Below are positions 10,323-23,500 of a stretch of DNA of 33,947 nt, piece by piece. Both the position numbers and the translations under genes were made by a program. The stretch is from Conoideocrella luteorostrata. Its lineage: Eukaryota > Ascomycota > Sordariomycetes > Hypocreales > Clavicipitaceae. Where the stretch lies: the NCBI GenBank assembly GCA_032433595.1, contig JASWJB010000393.1, positions 1 to 33,947 of the forward strand, given 5' to 3'. The stretch's first letter is position 1. Every line of letters begins with the position of its first letter. Under the pieces are notes generated by a model. That model was not told the DNA's origin. It made no database searches and was given only the letters and a program-made list of their open reading frames with translations.

Positions 10323-13300
10323 ACGGAGCACGTCTACTGCGTAACTACTGAGTACTACGTACTAAGGACATAAATTAGTCGCTCCCCCCCCCCCTCACGC
10401 CCCTCACCACGCATTGTACAAAGGGTCGAGCCGCCGCGGCAATGCGGTCCGTGAGAGGAACGCAAGGTCACCGTGAATATGTACCTCGGCGTTAGACAAG
10501 AAGGGAGCGACGGGCTGGCGGCGCCGGAGAAGGGAATAAGCATACCGAGTAAAGAACTTGGTATTAATAAATGCAAATATAAATGCCAAGTTGTCAGAAT
10601 GTAAAAATAGCCTGCAACATACTGACTACTTAGTACGGAGTAGGTAGATGCTATACAAAGAAGACAAATTCGTTCCGATTCTGGTCACGCAGACAGATTC
10701 TCATGCTTCGAAACTTACTTCCTCCGTGCTGAGCAGTAAGTGGAAGTGACAGAGTAGCTCAGTGAAGTGGTACGTGGTACAAGATACTTGGCACTCCAGA
10801 CACTGCATGCATGTTCAGCAGTATATGCCGTCAAGTATGGGTTGGGGGCTGAGTGGGACGCGCGACCCTCTCAAGCTTTTTCCATTGGCAGTGACTGCTA
10901 ACCCCTCCCTCCCACGGTATGGATGCTGAGTCTGAGGTCTGGAGTTTGAAGTCTCAAGCCTGGCAACCTGGCCTGGTTAGATGCGGGACGGAGTGTCGCG
11001 TTCAAGGATCTATGACTGGTCCAAGGGTAGCTGGAGGAGGTCATTGACGTTTACCGACAAACACTCCGTAGCATGTATGGAGTCTAGGGCGACGTCGACT
11101 TGATGGTTTGCTTCAATCTTGACCCTTTGTCGCAGATTCTCTGGCAGCCAGCTTTGGCACCGGGGATGCCAATTCTGCTGGTTGAGCCAACAGGACAGCA
11201 ATGCCATTGCAGAGCATCGCATGTACGGAGCGAGCGCCCGCACGCCGTCTCAAGAGAGTCAGCCAGCCCAGAGTGCCTCTTTCCTGATATTTCGGCAGGG
11301 GTCTATCGTACGGCGGATACCACTCGACCACCAAAAGCCGAGCCGTAGTGCAAGGTGGCCGACCTGTTTTACGTCGGAAATTTAATCTAGTCCCCCAGCA
11401 CGGAGTAACCTGCTTGAAGCTGCGACCTGGACTCTCGAATAAACACTGGGTAGGGGAGTATTGGCAAGATCTACGGAGTACTCCTCTGGGCGACATGTAC
11501 ATAAGCTGCATGCAAGGCATGAAGTAGAGCCGCTGCGGGTGACCTGCACTGTTATCTTAACCTTGGCCATCTAGTGCATCCGAGACAATTTATCCGCCCG
11601 GTATCACTATGTAATAAGTTGGACCTTGTGCTACTTCGTACTCCGTACAGCACTTCGTATCAGACACGTACAATAACCACTCCGTACAATCGTGTACAAA
11701 CCGGGTGGTCACTGCATCGTATTGTGAAGGGAGCATCGAAATCGCCCGGGAAAATATGGAACACCAGTATCAGGAGGAGTGACACAAATTACTAATTACT
11801 TGTAATTCGTGTTGTTCGTTCGCTGATGGCCTTGTATGCTCGCCCTTGACCGTCTTGAATGTTGCACCCGTGATATGTGCCGGTATTGGATGCGCGGGAA
11901 CATGGAATGCTTACGCCACGGCGAGACAGAGTCTCTTTACCCGTTTCTGCGAGCCTATCCTGTTCTCCCATCATTCAGGATTCAGGAACAAGCACTCGGA
12001 ACCCCGAAGACTCGACGTCGGTCATCGATGCGTGTCCTTGGCGGCGGGTAATTATTTATTGAAAGCTGCATAGCACGGGGCAGAGACGGTCGCTGCCCTG
12101 TGCCGTTTGAGCTTGATTCTTGCGCGTGGGACAAAGAATGTGCGGTGTTGGATGTGCTTGCAACTACAGCACAGTGAGCGCATATCTGCAGCATCAGCAA
12201 TCGTGGCGACCCTCCTCGCCAACCAGACCTTCCTTCTCGCGACTGGTCACCACCACGAACATGGGAAAAATGGCAAGGATGGACGAACCCTGGTGCCTGA
12301 ACCCAGTAGACTGGAGACGCGCCAAGTGTGGAGCCAAGTGGGTGTGAGGGAGCGAGGGAGCGAGTGTGGGTGCAGGTCTGAAGGCCTGATAATAAATAAG
12401 GGGTTCAGTCGAATGGCGGGAACAAACGAGGCGGAATGGTAATAAGGGACGCACGATATATTGTATGGTACTCCGTGCAAGGAGTAGTGGATGTGGACAC
12501 AAACATGTCCAGACGAAGGTGGCCCTGAATGATCTGGATTGGGTCTGACTGCGGTGTCGGCTAGTGCTGGCCGGGTGCCGTGCATCTCCCCGTGTAAAAC
12601 TGTTTGTTCATGCCAAGGGACCTCAGCTCGGATACAAATTTGTACAAGTTGTGCCGAGGACAAACGAGTACAATCCAGCGCCAGATGAAAGGAAGGGCAA
12701 ACGGACGCCATACTTGCCGGCCGAAACAACCCTTGTCCAAACGTTCTCACCACGTCAGTTGAGTGACCATGTTTCAACGGTTGATTTTGCGCTCTGCTGT
12801 GCTTTCCAAAGGGCTCTTGGCAAACAAGGAAGCGAGCCAAGCAAGGAACCGTCCTGGATGCTCGAATGTGCCGAGCCATCTGGGGTGACACGAAGTGATA
12901 TGCACGGCTTATTGTGTGCTGTAGTCATTTGTGTGACCGTACTTCTTGTATTGCATAGACGACCATGCCCAGAGCGCCAACTGAATCCTAACATCGTGAA
13001 CCACTTCGTATGCCCCTCTGAGTCCTTTGTCTGGGAAGTGCCTCGTAAGACAACAGCCGCGACGGATTGGAGCACAATTTAGCATATCCCGCGAACTAAT
13101 ACTAGATCGTCAATAATCCATACTGTGCATTATGAGTACTAATATCAATATTAATACCAACATCGGAGTTGGATCTAAAACAACCAACAGTGTCACGACA
13201 GAGTATCATCGCATTACCGCTGTTGTTTGTCCCGCCTGGCCAGCCAGCTCCCACACGAAACGTGCAAGGGCCAAGAACGGTAACCGTGATGCAAGTCACC

Positions 13301-13452
13301 ATCAGCTGGGGAGGAGAGCCACAGCTACTGGGCCGGGGTGCTAGTAGCAATAATAATACTATTACTAGTATCAAGAGTGTCCATAGTCCCGTCACATACT
13401 CCGTACTACCGGAGTAGTATTAATATCATCGAAAACATTACCAAGTACGGAG
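10322..13452. repeat. Cluster of CTCCGTA/TACGGAG motif copies
   Basis: Exact copies of the 7-mer, on either strand, lie at 10322, 10634, 11064, 11224, 11472, 11641, 11680, 13399 and 13446. Close variants lie near 11400 and 12469-12486. Several are arranged as short inverted repeats, for example TACTCCG and CGGAGTA separated by six bases at 13397-13416, GGAGTACTCC at 11475-11484, and TACTCC and GGAGTA separated by six bases at 12469-12486. Copies were counted by eye. Confidence 0.7.
10384..10394. repeat. Poly(C) run, 11 nt
   Basis: Eleven C residues in a row lie in the spacer upstream of the RhoGAP gene. The run is simple sequence with no assigned role. Confidence 0.85.
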
Positions 13453-15102
13453 TGTTATGGAGTAGTGTCGGCCGGTCCACTTGTGTGGTGTTTCAGCATC
13501 GTGGAGCCACGCGATGAAACAGACGCGGCTATATATGTTCCTTGGTCGTCGCCCCTGCATTTTAAAACTGCCTCGACAAGGCCACCTTACACCGCCCAAG
13601 CCTGCTGCCATGGCATGGACGGCGGCACGCAACGGGAAAGCATCTAGAGTTATGAATGTCCATGAGTGTTTGGTCTTCCAAACTCGCCGTCGCTGGAACA
13701 ATGTCACAGCTAAACCCGCCGTACGAATGCACTGCGCATCGGGTTGCTGCTTTCATCGGCTGGCTTGGATACATATACTTATTGACGCATGGATGTTGAG
13801 ACTTTCAGCCCCCCCGTTCGAGCTTTGGTAGGCTGCAGATGGAAACTGGTTATCATGAGGCGTCGTGTTAAATTAATGGTTGTCTCAAAGATCTACAGAG
13901 CATAGGGCGAACCGGCATACCGGTTAGCCGCCAGCTTGCAGAATTTGTCGTGGGCACAAATAATGGCAATAGGGTCGTAACGTAACCGAGACACTTATTC
14001 TGATAACGCTTGTTTGCATACCTAGACCGCCCTTCGCAACTCATCGGATTCATTCGTTTTCCGGCGACGAAAATGGGCTTCCGGTAAGAGCTGAAAGTTG
14101 AAATACAGAGATTGCCGATCAGTGACGTTTCATATCCCTGTGGAGCTGAACCATCGTAAGGCCGGGTCAGGCAATGGCACTGTCGTCCGATGAATGCAAT
14201 GAGCGAAGGAACAGAAATCCAGTTTCACGGGAACCGCTGACCGTCAACCGAAGGGCACAAACGTTTTGTAGACATGACTGTTTCTATTTTAGTTTGGGGA
14301 GGAGCTCATAGCACATAGGACGATACAGTGGATCTTGGAGAATGAGCCAAAGAAAGAAAATCACTTAGCTTCATTTGGCCTCCGAGCATGGACGTGCGCC
14401 CACCATCGCTGATGAGTCTTTATTAACACCACAATGAGCTTGCGAGGTTGGATCAAACCTCGACTTAACTCTGTTGAACTACTAACCCGGCACAAGTAGT
14501 CTACCCCTATATCGTATTGTGAAATGAAGGGGCATGTCTCGCGTGTAGATGGCCTCGTGCGTGGTATCCAATCTGTAGAAACAATGACTGTAAAGCTGAA
14601 GTCGAGCCGTTTTGTGGAAAATATCGCAGAATTTAGCGTTTCAGGTGTATGAAGAAATCAAGGTTTCGGAGACATGTGCTCATGCTGCCTTCGAGAATAT
14701 GACAGTTAAAGCTTCAAGCCAGCTTCTGCTTTCACGTCCACCTGCTTTAACATTCCGCCCTTTCTGTAATTGACATGTTCCTAGTAATTTTATATGCTAA
14801 CTTCGCCAAGATGCTCAATAATGTGCACACGGTATCCACTGGCAACTTCAAACAACCCGCCATCCTTAGCTTGAAGCAGAAAATATCAGCACATGTGCTA
14901 TGACTGGTTGTAGATACGTCAACCTCAAGGGAAAATGTCTACTGCGTCGCAATACTGGCTGGAATGGGTCAGCGAGATAATGATCGCCGGCATTGAAAAG
15001 AGTAGGCTGGAGGACAGCCCATTAGTTTCAAACTCTGTAACTGTGCTCTTATTCTTCCAGCACCTGGTAGAAATTTCATTTGATAAGACTGCCTTTACCA
15101 CC

Positions 15103-15122
15103 AAAAAAAAAAAAAAAAAAAA
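15103..15122. repeat. Poly(A) tract, 20 nt
   Basis: This is an uninterrupted run of 20 A residues about 230 nt beyond the stop codon of the minus-strand Fyv7-like gene. It has the same position and orientation relative to the gene end as the A run behind the RhoGAP gene. Confidence 0.9.
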
Positions 15123-15351
15123 GGCAGAACGTATGGATAAGCAGAAGGCGCTTCGAGTATGGTTACGGGGACAGTATCTGAAAATAATACCAGTGTACGC
15201 GACATGATAGCATATGTAGAACATTTCGTCTAAAATATTAATCCATGTAACCGGTTCAAATCATGCCTGCAAGAACTTATCACATAGTCCTTCCAAATAA
15301 ACTCCACATCATGAAATCTCAACAGCCAAGCGGCTCTTATGTAGTCTGTAA

Positions 15352-16084
15352 TCACTTAGCTGTCATCCTCTTCACTTTGTCCAGCAATATTGTGCTCTCT
15401 CTCCCCAATTTTTTCTTCCCATCCCTCCCAATCGTCTTAGCCATAGCCCTCTTAAACTTCTGCCGCTCATCAATCTTCCTCTCCCTCTCCTCTCTCCTCC
15501 GCTGAAACTCCAATTGTCGCTCCTCAGCTTCCTTCCTCTTCTCTTCTGCTTTTTTGAGCTGCTTGTCGTAATAACCCGGCCGTCTGGTGCGCCTTCTTGA
15601 ACCGTCGCTAGTAGAGGCCACGGCGGCTGTGGCACCAATTTGGGCCTTTTCTTCATCCTTCAGCATGAGTTCTCTTGTAGGATGCAGCATTTTCTCTTGG
15701 ATACCCTCCCGTTGGTCTTGCGTATCATGTTGTGAGTTTGGAGCATTGTCATCATCACCGCTGGGCTCATCCTTCTGCTGTTCACGCGCTTTGATCTTGG
15801 CATATTCCTTCTTGACCTTGGCTTTGTGAATGAGATCCTTCTTTATTTTGGTCACTATAGTATTATGGTTAGAACAGATACTCAAATTTTGTGGCGAAAT
15901 GCCACATTTGAGGCAATGAATGGGAATAGATGGGTTGAGATGACGAATAGAGAAGGCATATTCTCATACCTTTTCGGCGCCAAGGACCATCCGGCAGATT
16001 ATCAGGCCCTACTCTGAATGCCCGCTTGGGCTTTTTGGCCTCCGGGCCGAGCTCTTTCGATTCAAGAGGTCTTTTGGGAGCCAT
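15352..16084 (-). CDS. Fyv7-like rRNA-processing protein
   Basis: The product resembles Fyv7, a small basic nucleolar protein needed for 18S rRNA maturation in the small-subunit processome. Two exons fit: 16084-15970 and 15854-15352. The 115-nt intron starts GTATGA and ends CTATAG. Together they give 205 residues. The N-terminus is basic (KKPKRAFRVGPDNLPDGPWRRK) and runs after splicing into VTKIKKDLIHKAKVKKEYAK, the Fyv7 signature region. The middle is acidic and variable. A strongly charged helical or coiled-coil tail (about residues 130-190, rich in E, K and R) ends KRMTAK. The ATG at 16084 is the only good start in frame. The gene is divergent from the Atos-domain gene across a 1.6-kb spacer. 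The call rests on remembered family motifs, and the fit of length and layout is good. Confidence 0.82.
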
Positions 16085-17703
16085 ACTCGGCAGTGTGTAC
16101 GCAAAACCAACGCAGACACGTGCTGGTACAATAGTCGGGCGGTATCACTTTGGTGAGGTTTTCATGTGTGGTTCACCGAGTAAAGTTTGCACTGGAGTCG
16201 GTGATCGGCGAGCCACCGAGAGTGGAGAAGGGGACTGACTGCACTACTCTGTACTACAAGTCCCGCACTGCGCGGCACTACTGCCGTACGATGCGACTTT
16301 CCACCAAGCAAGCGCAAGAGGGTTTGATGATGGCACTTATGCAAGCACTTACACACCGCTCGTGCACCACTGCTTCCTGATTTAGGACGTCTGCAGATTG
16401 TCCAGTGCAACGCCTCGGCAAGCCAAGAGGTGTCGAGCCAGGGACCTGAAAAATTGGAGTCCGTAGCAATGGCATGAGTAGTACTCCGTACTCCGTATAC
16501 TGCTCGTTCTGCAGCAGGCCTGTCTGTCGGGTTTCAACGCTGGTCACTGAGTAATGTCCCCCTCATCTGTGCCGCTTTTGCATTGGCCGATTGGAGGGTG
16601 GGAAAGAGCTTGACATGGCCGGGCTCCCGGAGCTGCTGTTAGGCCTGGAGGACCTAAATCCATGGATTCGTGGAACACTGACGTTTGCTCCGAGATGGGG
16701 GGGTTGGGCTAAAGGCGAAGGCGGTGACGGGGGGAACCGCAGAGCGCGATGACTGACCTCTCCGATCTCGACCGAGCACCGAGTCACAAGACAGCCGATG
16801 CATTGAATTGTCCACAGTGCTGGCGGGGGCTGGTTTGGCGTTGGCAGCGCTGGAGAGGGGCATGGCCATCCACTGGGAGCTACTGGCAGCCTCTAACAGC
16901 CTGCGGATGGGGAGCCATGAACCACTGGCAGCCTCCAAAGTGGTCCCATTGATGCGCTGTGGCGGGGCAGAGCCAGCCAGATCCATTCTCCATTTGCCTT
17001 AGCCGCCGCTCAGCGCTCAATCGAGTCTGGTCGCGCTGCTCTTGCACTCTGTCTCGCTGTCTCGAACCAAGCTGCAAGGAGGAGAGGAGGAGGAGAACAA
17101 GACAGGACGACCCTAACGACCCCATGACGATTCCGCCATCTCCACACATGACGACTTTGTTCGGTGTATATCTTTCCTGGGGTCCCCGTCGCTCTGCGGC
17201 CGCTCGTCCCGTTCTCGGCCTGGCCATGCTTCACCACCAGACAGCTTGTTCCGTGATCATGTCCCGAGCCTGAATGCTGGACGATTTTGCTTACCAGTTG
17301 CCAGACCACTCCCGTGGGCATTGGGGGCAGTTTTGCTTTTTCTTACTCTTTGTGTAGTAGTCCAACGGCCACGTATATCTGAAACCACAACGGACTTGCA
17401 TGCTAGTTGCGATTTACCCCGGTTTGGCTCGCCAGTGTGGTTTGCGTTGAGCCCGTGCTCTTTGCAACGGAGACACCGCTGGACTACTCCGACGACACCC
17501 GACGACACAATTCAATAATCCCTGTGTTCCGCCCTTCGTTGAATGACTTTTTTTTTTCGAAAATTATTGTCCTCTTTTGTCCGAATGACAGTTTACCATC
17601 TATATACGAAACCAAAAATATATACCTTTCGTTTTGTCTAGCCACTGATTGGAGAACCACAGCCCATTCCCGAGCTGTGGTTCTTCTATTTGCTTCAACC
17701 ACC
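16085..17703. other. Divergent promoter region, Fyv7-like and Atos-domain genes
   Basis: This 1.6-kb stretch separates two divergent start codons and must hold both promoters. Two adjacent CTCCGTA copies lie at 16484-16490 and 16491-16497. A short T-run at about 17549-17557 and an AT-rich patch near 17600-17640 precede the Atos-domain start. No other gene is convincing. An open frame continues upstream of 17704 to about 17407 without a stop, but its translation has no recognisable domain. Confidence 0.55.
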
Positions 17704-20129
17704 ATGCCCATCTTTCAAGACGACCTGGACGGCTATGACTATCGCCCTGGCCTGCCAAATGCACCTCAAACATTACCTATTAAGCCTCCGTCCCCGATAT
17801 TGAGACGCCTCTCCGAAGAGAGCTTACCGACAGAACTCTGCGATGGCCCGGTCCCGGACAGCCCTAAACGGCCCTCGACGCCGAGAATTGACGATGAGGC
17901 AGCTATCTCCTGCCGGGCGGAACTTATTGAGAGATTAAAAAAGGGAGAGAGCCCGACGTGGATTCCAAACCGCCATGTAAGTTTCTTGTTACTGCTTGGA
18001 CGCATGTTCAGACCATATGAAGGCAGATAGATCTAACCTATCATGTTCGATGATAGCTCGAATCGATCTTCCAACGGCGTGATAGTCCTACTGGCCGTCG
18101 AACTTCGCCCGAATCCCCAAAATTACTACCTCCGTTACAAGTTACACCTGAAAAGCTTAATAACCCCAATAATGGATCGAAAATTCTGCCTGATGACCGA
18201 CTGCAAGATGGTTTGGAAATTGAGCGACCAAGATCGGCACTGCACAGCGGGGACTTTACAAATAGCCAAGCAGAGCAGGAACGACGATTAAACCTAGACC
18301 GCGAGCGGTTCGGGAGCCAGGTAGCATCCGAGTCGTCATGGATTGCAACCTCACCACCACGAGACTTTGCTCCGTTTCACTTGGAGAGGAGGATCCCATT
18401 TCAAGGCGATCCAGGGAGTTTCAGGTCCGTCACAGCGTCACCGCTTTCATCATCTCTCTCGTCAAGTTTTGCGTATCATCCCCCCACGAGTCCGCTGGTT
18501 CAATCGGAAAGTAATGATGAGCTCGATTTCGCCATGGCTCCCCGGAGCTTCGACTTTTCGTCTGGGGAATTGGATAGGAGACTGCAGGCACTCAACTCAA
18601 CCAGTTCTACGCCATTCGCCTCGCCATCTCCTCGGCCATCCGTGGGCAATTCAAGATTCTCTCTGGGCAGACGTGAGCCTTACCAAGCTCACCAACCTCG
18701 GAGGTCTCTGACATCGACGCCTAGCTTTGCTTTACATGGGACTTCCCCTCAAACGCCATCGCTGCTCCGTGCCAGACGGCCCTCGTTTGGCTCGGATTCG
18801 TCCCCCATTCAGCATGCTTCAATGGTTGGCTCTTACGAAGAGAGTATTCTGCGAGGCCGTATGTCCACGACACCGTCCAAGCCGTTTGATTTCCTGGCAC
18901 AAATCGGAGTTCTTGGCAAGGGGAAATGCAAATCTAGCCTTCGCTGTCCGCCGCATGTTACACTTCCGTTTCCTGCCGTGTACTACAGCTATAGTAGTAC
19001 ATCACATGGCAGATCACCCTCAAATGATGGGCCAAGTCCATACGTCGGTCAGATCGACCTGGAGAATGGGTTGCCCAACTCGGAAGAAGAATCAAGACTG
19101 AAGAGAAAAGCACACGGTCGGTATATGGATCGGATACAGGCTGACAATCACGTTGATACCATGATGCCTGATTCTGACCCCGATGACCGGCCAATGGCGT
19201 CTCGTCCCAAGCGCCGTATGGGCTCTCCGAGAGCCCCCCCCGGCGGCAGCTACCGCATCCCGGAAAAGGGCCAGCTTCAGATCATTATCAAAAACCAAAA
19301 TAAGACGGCAGTCAAGCTGTTCTTGATGCCGTATGATCTCACAGGCATGGAACCCGGCACAAAAACCTTCATCCGTCAACGCAGCTATTCTGCCGGACCA
19401 ATCATGGATGACATTCCAAATCCGAGCAAAACAGATGCCCAAAGCCGTCCCATGCTCCGATATCTAGTCCACTTGCACATATGTTGTCCATCTAAAGGTC
19501 GTTTCTACCTATACAAAAGCATCCGCGTCGTCTTCGCCAACCGAGTGCCCGAAGGCAAAGAAAAGCTCCGAAATGAAACCACCTGGCCAGAACCTAGATT
19601 CACGCCATACAAGCATATGAGGGTCATGCACCCGCCTCTGACTATGTCGTCCGGTCCCGGTGCCATGCTAGCTGTTGATAAAGCTTTCCGAAGACGCAGC
19701 CTAGGTGTTTCCTTCGGTGGAGGGGCACCGTACCGCGCTTTTGACATGATCGATGGGTTGGAGACGGCAGGCTCCGGTGGAGGTAACACACGTCCCATCG
19801 AACCCATTCCCTTTCGGCTGCCCTCTCAGGATCTCCACAGAGATAGCGATGTGAGCGACTCGGCTGGCCTCCGCTCTCCAGATTCTTCTCAGGCTAGTCG
19901 CCCATCTACCAAGGACTCAGCTGGCATGGGACCCAACACATGGGGGGCCAACAGTTCGTCTTACGAGAAACTCAACAGAGGGGACTTTGGTTACGGAGGA
20001 AACACTTTTACCAACCCCGCTGGATCGGGCGGAAGTCCTGGCGGAACAGAAGGCCTTTTATCTCAGCGTCTTCGTTCCTTGGGCGTGAATAAGCCGCAGC
20101 CACCTAGATCAGCTAAGGATTTGGCATGA
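17704..20129 (+). CDS. Atos-like conserved domain protein
   Basis: This is a fungal member of the Atos/FAM214 family (DUF4210 plus the 'chromosome segregation during meiosis' domain). In animals the family includes transcription-related proteins. The fungal role is not well defined. Two exons fit: 17704-17976 and 18057-20129. The intron is 80 nt, starts GTAAGT, has a CTAACC branch site and ends GATAG. The product is 781 residues. The first 340 residues are Ser/Pro-rich and probably disordered. The Atos domain begins near residue 351 with SYEESILRGRMS and includes CPPHVTLPFPAVYY. The C-terminal domain covers about 494-600, from KGQLQIIIKN through KTFIRQRSYS and HICCPSKGRFYLYKSIRVVF. A Gly/Ser-rich tail follows. 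The start at 17704 (MPIFQDD) was chosen because it is a plausible conserved N-terminus, although the frame stays open upstream. The family call is firm and the function is unknown. Confidence 0.88.
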
Positions 20130-20586
20130 CGAGTGGTCATCAAGACAATTCACCTACCAACTGTACATAGTACAAAAACTTGGGGACACATACAATGCGC
20201 TGCATACAAACACACACACAAACACACACTTACTTGCTCATAGACTGGTTCGGAGTTTGAATTGGATTTGTTTGGGAAAATAGGGCGTTTCTTGGTATTT
20301 CTCTGCCGGTGGGCCTATCGCAGGACATACCTGTTGGATATAACACTATATATATAACACACCTCATCCCGTAACTATGTATATTTTAATCACTACCATG
20401 CTATGATGAAAGTTACGATTCTTGATTGAAATGTGATTGATTCTATGTTGGCAATCGATCTATCAGATCTCGAAGGCCATGCTAACTACTGTACAATGTC
20501 ATACATAACGTGACAAGGATAATATTCTTAATCCACGAAGGAAATTGGAGGTGTGGGCTTCCCCCATCTAATTCTACATCTCAGCT
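20130..20586. other. Convergent 3' spacer, Atos-domain and PPR genes
   Basis: This 457-nt stretch lies between two stop codons of convergent genes and must hold both 3' UTRs. It contains a CA-rich run at 20203-20231 and an AT-rich TATA-repeat stretch near 20340-20360. Nothing else is visible. Confidence 0.6.
20203..20231. repeat. CA-rich microsatellite
   Basis: An imperfect CA repeat, interrupted by AAA, lies about 75 nt after the Atos-domain stop codon. It is probably within the 3' UTR. Confidence 0.75.
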
Positions 20587-23500
20587 TTACATTCTTTCCC
20601 TTCCAAATAAGCAAGTTCCTTTCTCAGCATCGCATCTAGATTCTTTAATTCCACCTTTCCCCTTCAATGCCTCGATCATATCCTGTCCTTGCTTCTTCTT
20701 CGTCGCAGCCCGACCCGCAACAACATGAAACGGGCTACAGTAGCCGGCCTTTCTCAGCCGTGATCGTTTCTTCTCCAGCCGCAGCTGCTTCTCCAAAGCT
20801 TTCCTCATGACGCTCAACTCATCGTGGGAAAGGGGTTTCAGCATCTCCTTGATAGCTTTGTTCATGCTCTTCTTCTTGGGAAGCACCCACGCAGGCGGGA
20901 GGTGTTCGTAGTCGGTCGTTGTAAAGGCGTAGTGGAGCATAGGGTGTCGCTGCTCCATGTCCTTCAGCCTGGAGGACACTTCGCCCGACCAAGCGGCCAA
21001 TTTGCGCAGTTTCAGCCATTCCCTTTGGAGGCTGAACACGGTGGCTTTGGAGGCCGTGAGGACACGAGTGTTCTTCATGTCGCGGCGTTCCTGGAGGGAT
21101 TTGGCGGCCGGGGTCCAGCCGCGCCAGCGAGGCATGAGGGTTTGTTCGCACCAAGCCATGGCTCGTTCCCAGTGGCCCAACTCGGCGAGGTAGCGGATAG
21201 CGAGGTTCCAGTTGGTGCTTGTGAGTTTGAACCCCGAAGAAGTTACTTGTTCCACAGTATTAAGTAAGCCTTGACCATCGCTGGCTTCCTTGAAGGCCTT
21301 GATGACAACATTGAGTGGTCGGGCAAGGTCGTACTGATACGCGGGGACGATGGATCTTGAAGAGCTTGCACCGCGGGCGAGAACATCGGCAATGGTTTGC
21401 TTCCATATTTTGTGAACTCGATCCAGTTCGCTGTCTTTCAAGTGGCCTAGCATCAGGGCTGCAGCAATCTCGGGTGGGAAACAGTTTCGCTGCTTGTATT
21501 CCGGAACCGCTGCCTTGTAGGCGGTTACTATTTGCTCAATCGCGGCAAAATCTCGCAACTCAACAAGTAGCACAATGGCTCGCCCAATATCTTTTGTCTG
21601 TTTTCTCAACTCGACCAAACCGCTTGGTGCTGTCCATTTGGGCAGGCTATTGCTGGAGCTTGTGTTTGGCTGCTGAGCATGCATGGGCGGCAGCATAGCT
21701 AGCATATGTTCGACAAGGTCTCTCGCCAATGCTCGGGTCCTCTCTGCTGAGGGATCACGTCGAACCGCTGCCTCTACCAGCGAAACATGCGCCTTGAAAG
21801 GTATTTCATGGCCAGCAGATCTCATGTGAGAGAGAATGGTTTCTGCAAGACCCAGGTGGCCGGTTCGAACGGCGCCAGACATGACCACCGCAAAATGCTC
21901 TGGGCCAACGGGGAACAACCTATCACTGCGTGCATTTTGAAGAAGACGGTACGCCGACTGTATCTGATCGACCTGGACCATGGCCCGCAGAAGAAACTCG
22001 TGAGTTTGGTGGTCCCATTCCATGCCGTAGCTCTTCATGGATTTCAGCAAGGCGTAGCACTTGTTCAATTTGCCTCGCACGCCGTTGAAATATATCAGCT
22101 GGTTCCACACAGCAGTACTCGTAACATTGCGCTCCGCAAACTCGACGCAAATTTTCTCAGCGTCCGCCAATCGATCGTTGTGACAGTAAACCATAACCAA
22201 TGACAACGCCATCTCTTTCGAAATGGGGACGCCTTCTTTCTGGGACTGATCAAAATATTTGAGAACGGTGGCTCTTTCTCCTTTTTTGGCAGCCATAGCC
22301 ATGACCTGGGCATATGTGAAGGAGTTGGGCTGGTCTACCTTTCTAATCTCCTCGAAACATTGGATGATACGAGCCTGGTCGTTACTTTTTGAATAGCACT
22401 TGAGTAGAGTATTCCAGCTGTCAATGTCGGGTTTGACTCCGTGCTGGACTGTCATGATTTGGAACTCTTTTTCAGCACCCGCGATATCACCGACCTGCGC
22501 GTAAGCGTTCAACGTACTTCGAAAGCCCATTGGCTGTTTTACCACAGCCGGGAATTTATTTGTATACCTTGCCCACAGGTCCTTGACAGCCTGAACGTCC
22601 CCTGCAGTCGAGTAGAATTTGAGATATTTCTCATAGCCCCATTGATCGAGGTCCCCCCAAGTTTGATGCCAGTCGCAGTATACTTCGGCCAGCCCAGCTG
22701 TATCCGCAGGGTAGTAAAAGTTGAACATTTTCCGCAAAAGTGAGACTGGTGTCTTGGAGCTGTCAAGTTTGCGATAGTTGGAGTAAATATCGGACAAGGG
22801 GGAAAGGCCAGCCCTTGTTTCGTATCCTTCGTCCCATCGTTCTAACATGCGGCTAAGATAACTTTGATACAAGGCTGGGTCACTCCATATTTGAAGAATA
22901 GCTTTTGCTTCGTTCGGTGGACACGGCTGTCGTAGTACTTGAACCGCCAACCAGTGACGAATTGCCTCTAGACCGAGTCTTGTATCTGCGTATAGATTGA
23001 TTGCTCGAACAGCTCCTAGCGATTCTGTCTCCAAGTATCGCTCAAATGCAAAATACAGCGTTGCCAGATCCGGTATCGATGTCATCGATGGTAGGTCCAC
23101 TATGTTGCGTCGTGGGGATGAGCCAGTCATTCCTATTAGGGTCGAATGGTACTCTAGCCATATCTTCAGTAGCATTGGCCATTGCCTCTTCAAAATTGTG
23201 TCTTCCAATAAATGCTCAAGCCCCGCCCCTGATGCTCTTGCCTGAAGCCCTCTATGAAATACATCAATTGCGGCCGTCCGATCGCCAGCGCGTAGATTTA
23301 AGAGCACGCCGGCAGTCTGCAGATCGTCGTCCCACAGATAAGCTGGAGTTTGACGAAATAGCGATATAGCCCGACCAATGTCGACGATGCTGTGAGATGT
23401 CGATAGGTAAACCGCCACTAAAGCCTGCAGATTCTGCTCCTGGGTTTCGTTTAGTTTGCAATATAGATCCCATACATCGTGATAGAGTGCCTCTTCTGGA

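Larger units (their letters stand above)
9812..15351. other. 5.5-kb gene-free spacer
   Basis: I find no exon with recognisable protein sequence on either strand. The open frames here are short, have low-complexity or random composition and lack domain signatures. The part next to 9811 is the RhoGAP promoter side. It holds a 4 x 8-nt tandem repeat at 10291-10322, an 11-C run at 10384-10394, a dense cluster of the CTCCGTA/TACGGAG motif between 10322 and 13452, and a 20-A run at 15103-15122. Unannotated non-coding transcripts cannot be excluded from sequence alone. Confidence 0.5.

Noticed and set aside
12564..13082. 172-codon frame on the plus strand in the large spacer
   Set aside because: Its composition is random-looking, there is no domain, and an overlapping antisense frame of similar quality exists. 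Nothing supports a gene.
15240..15270. B-box-like sequence CCGGTTCAAATC suggesting a tRNA
   Set aside because: There is no matching A box, acceptor stem or anticodon arm upstream.
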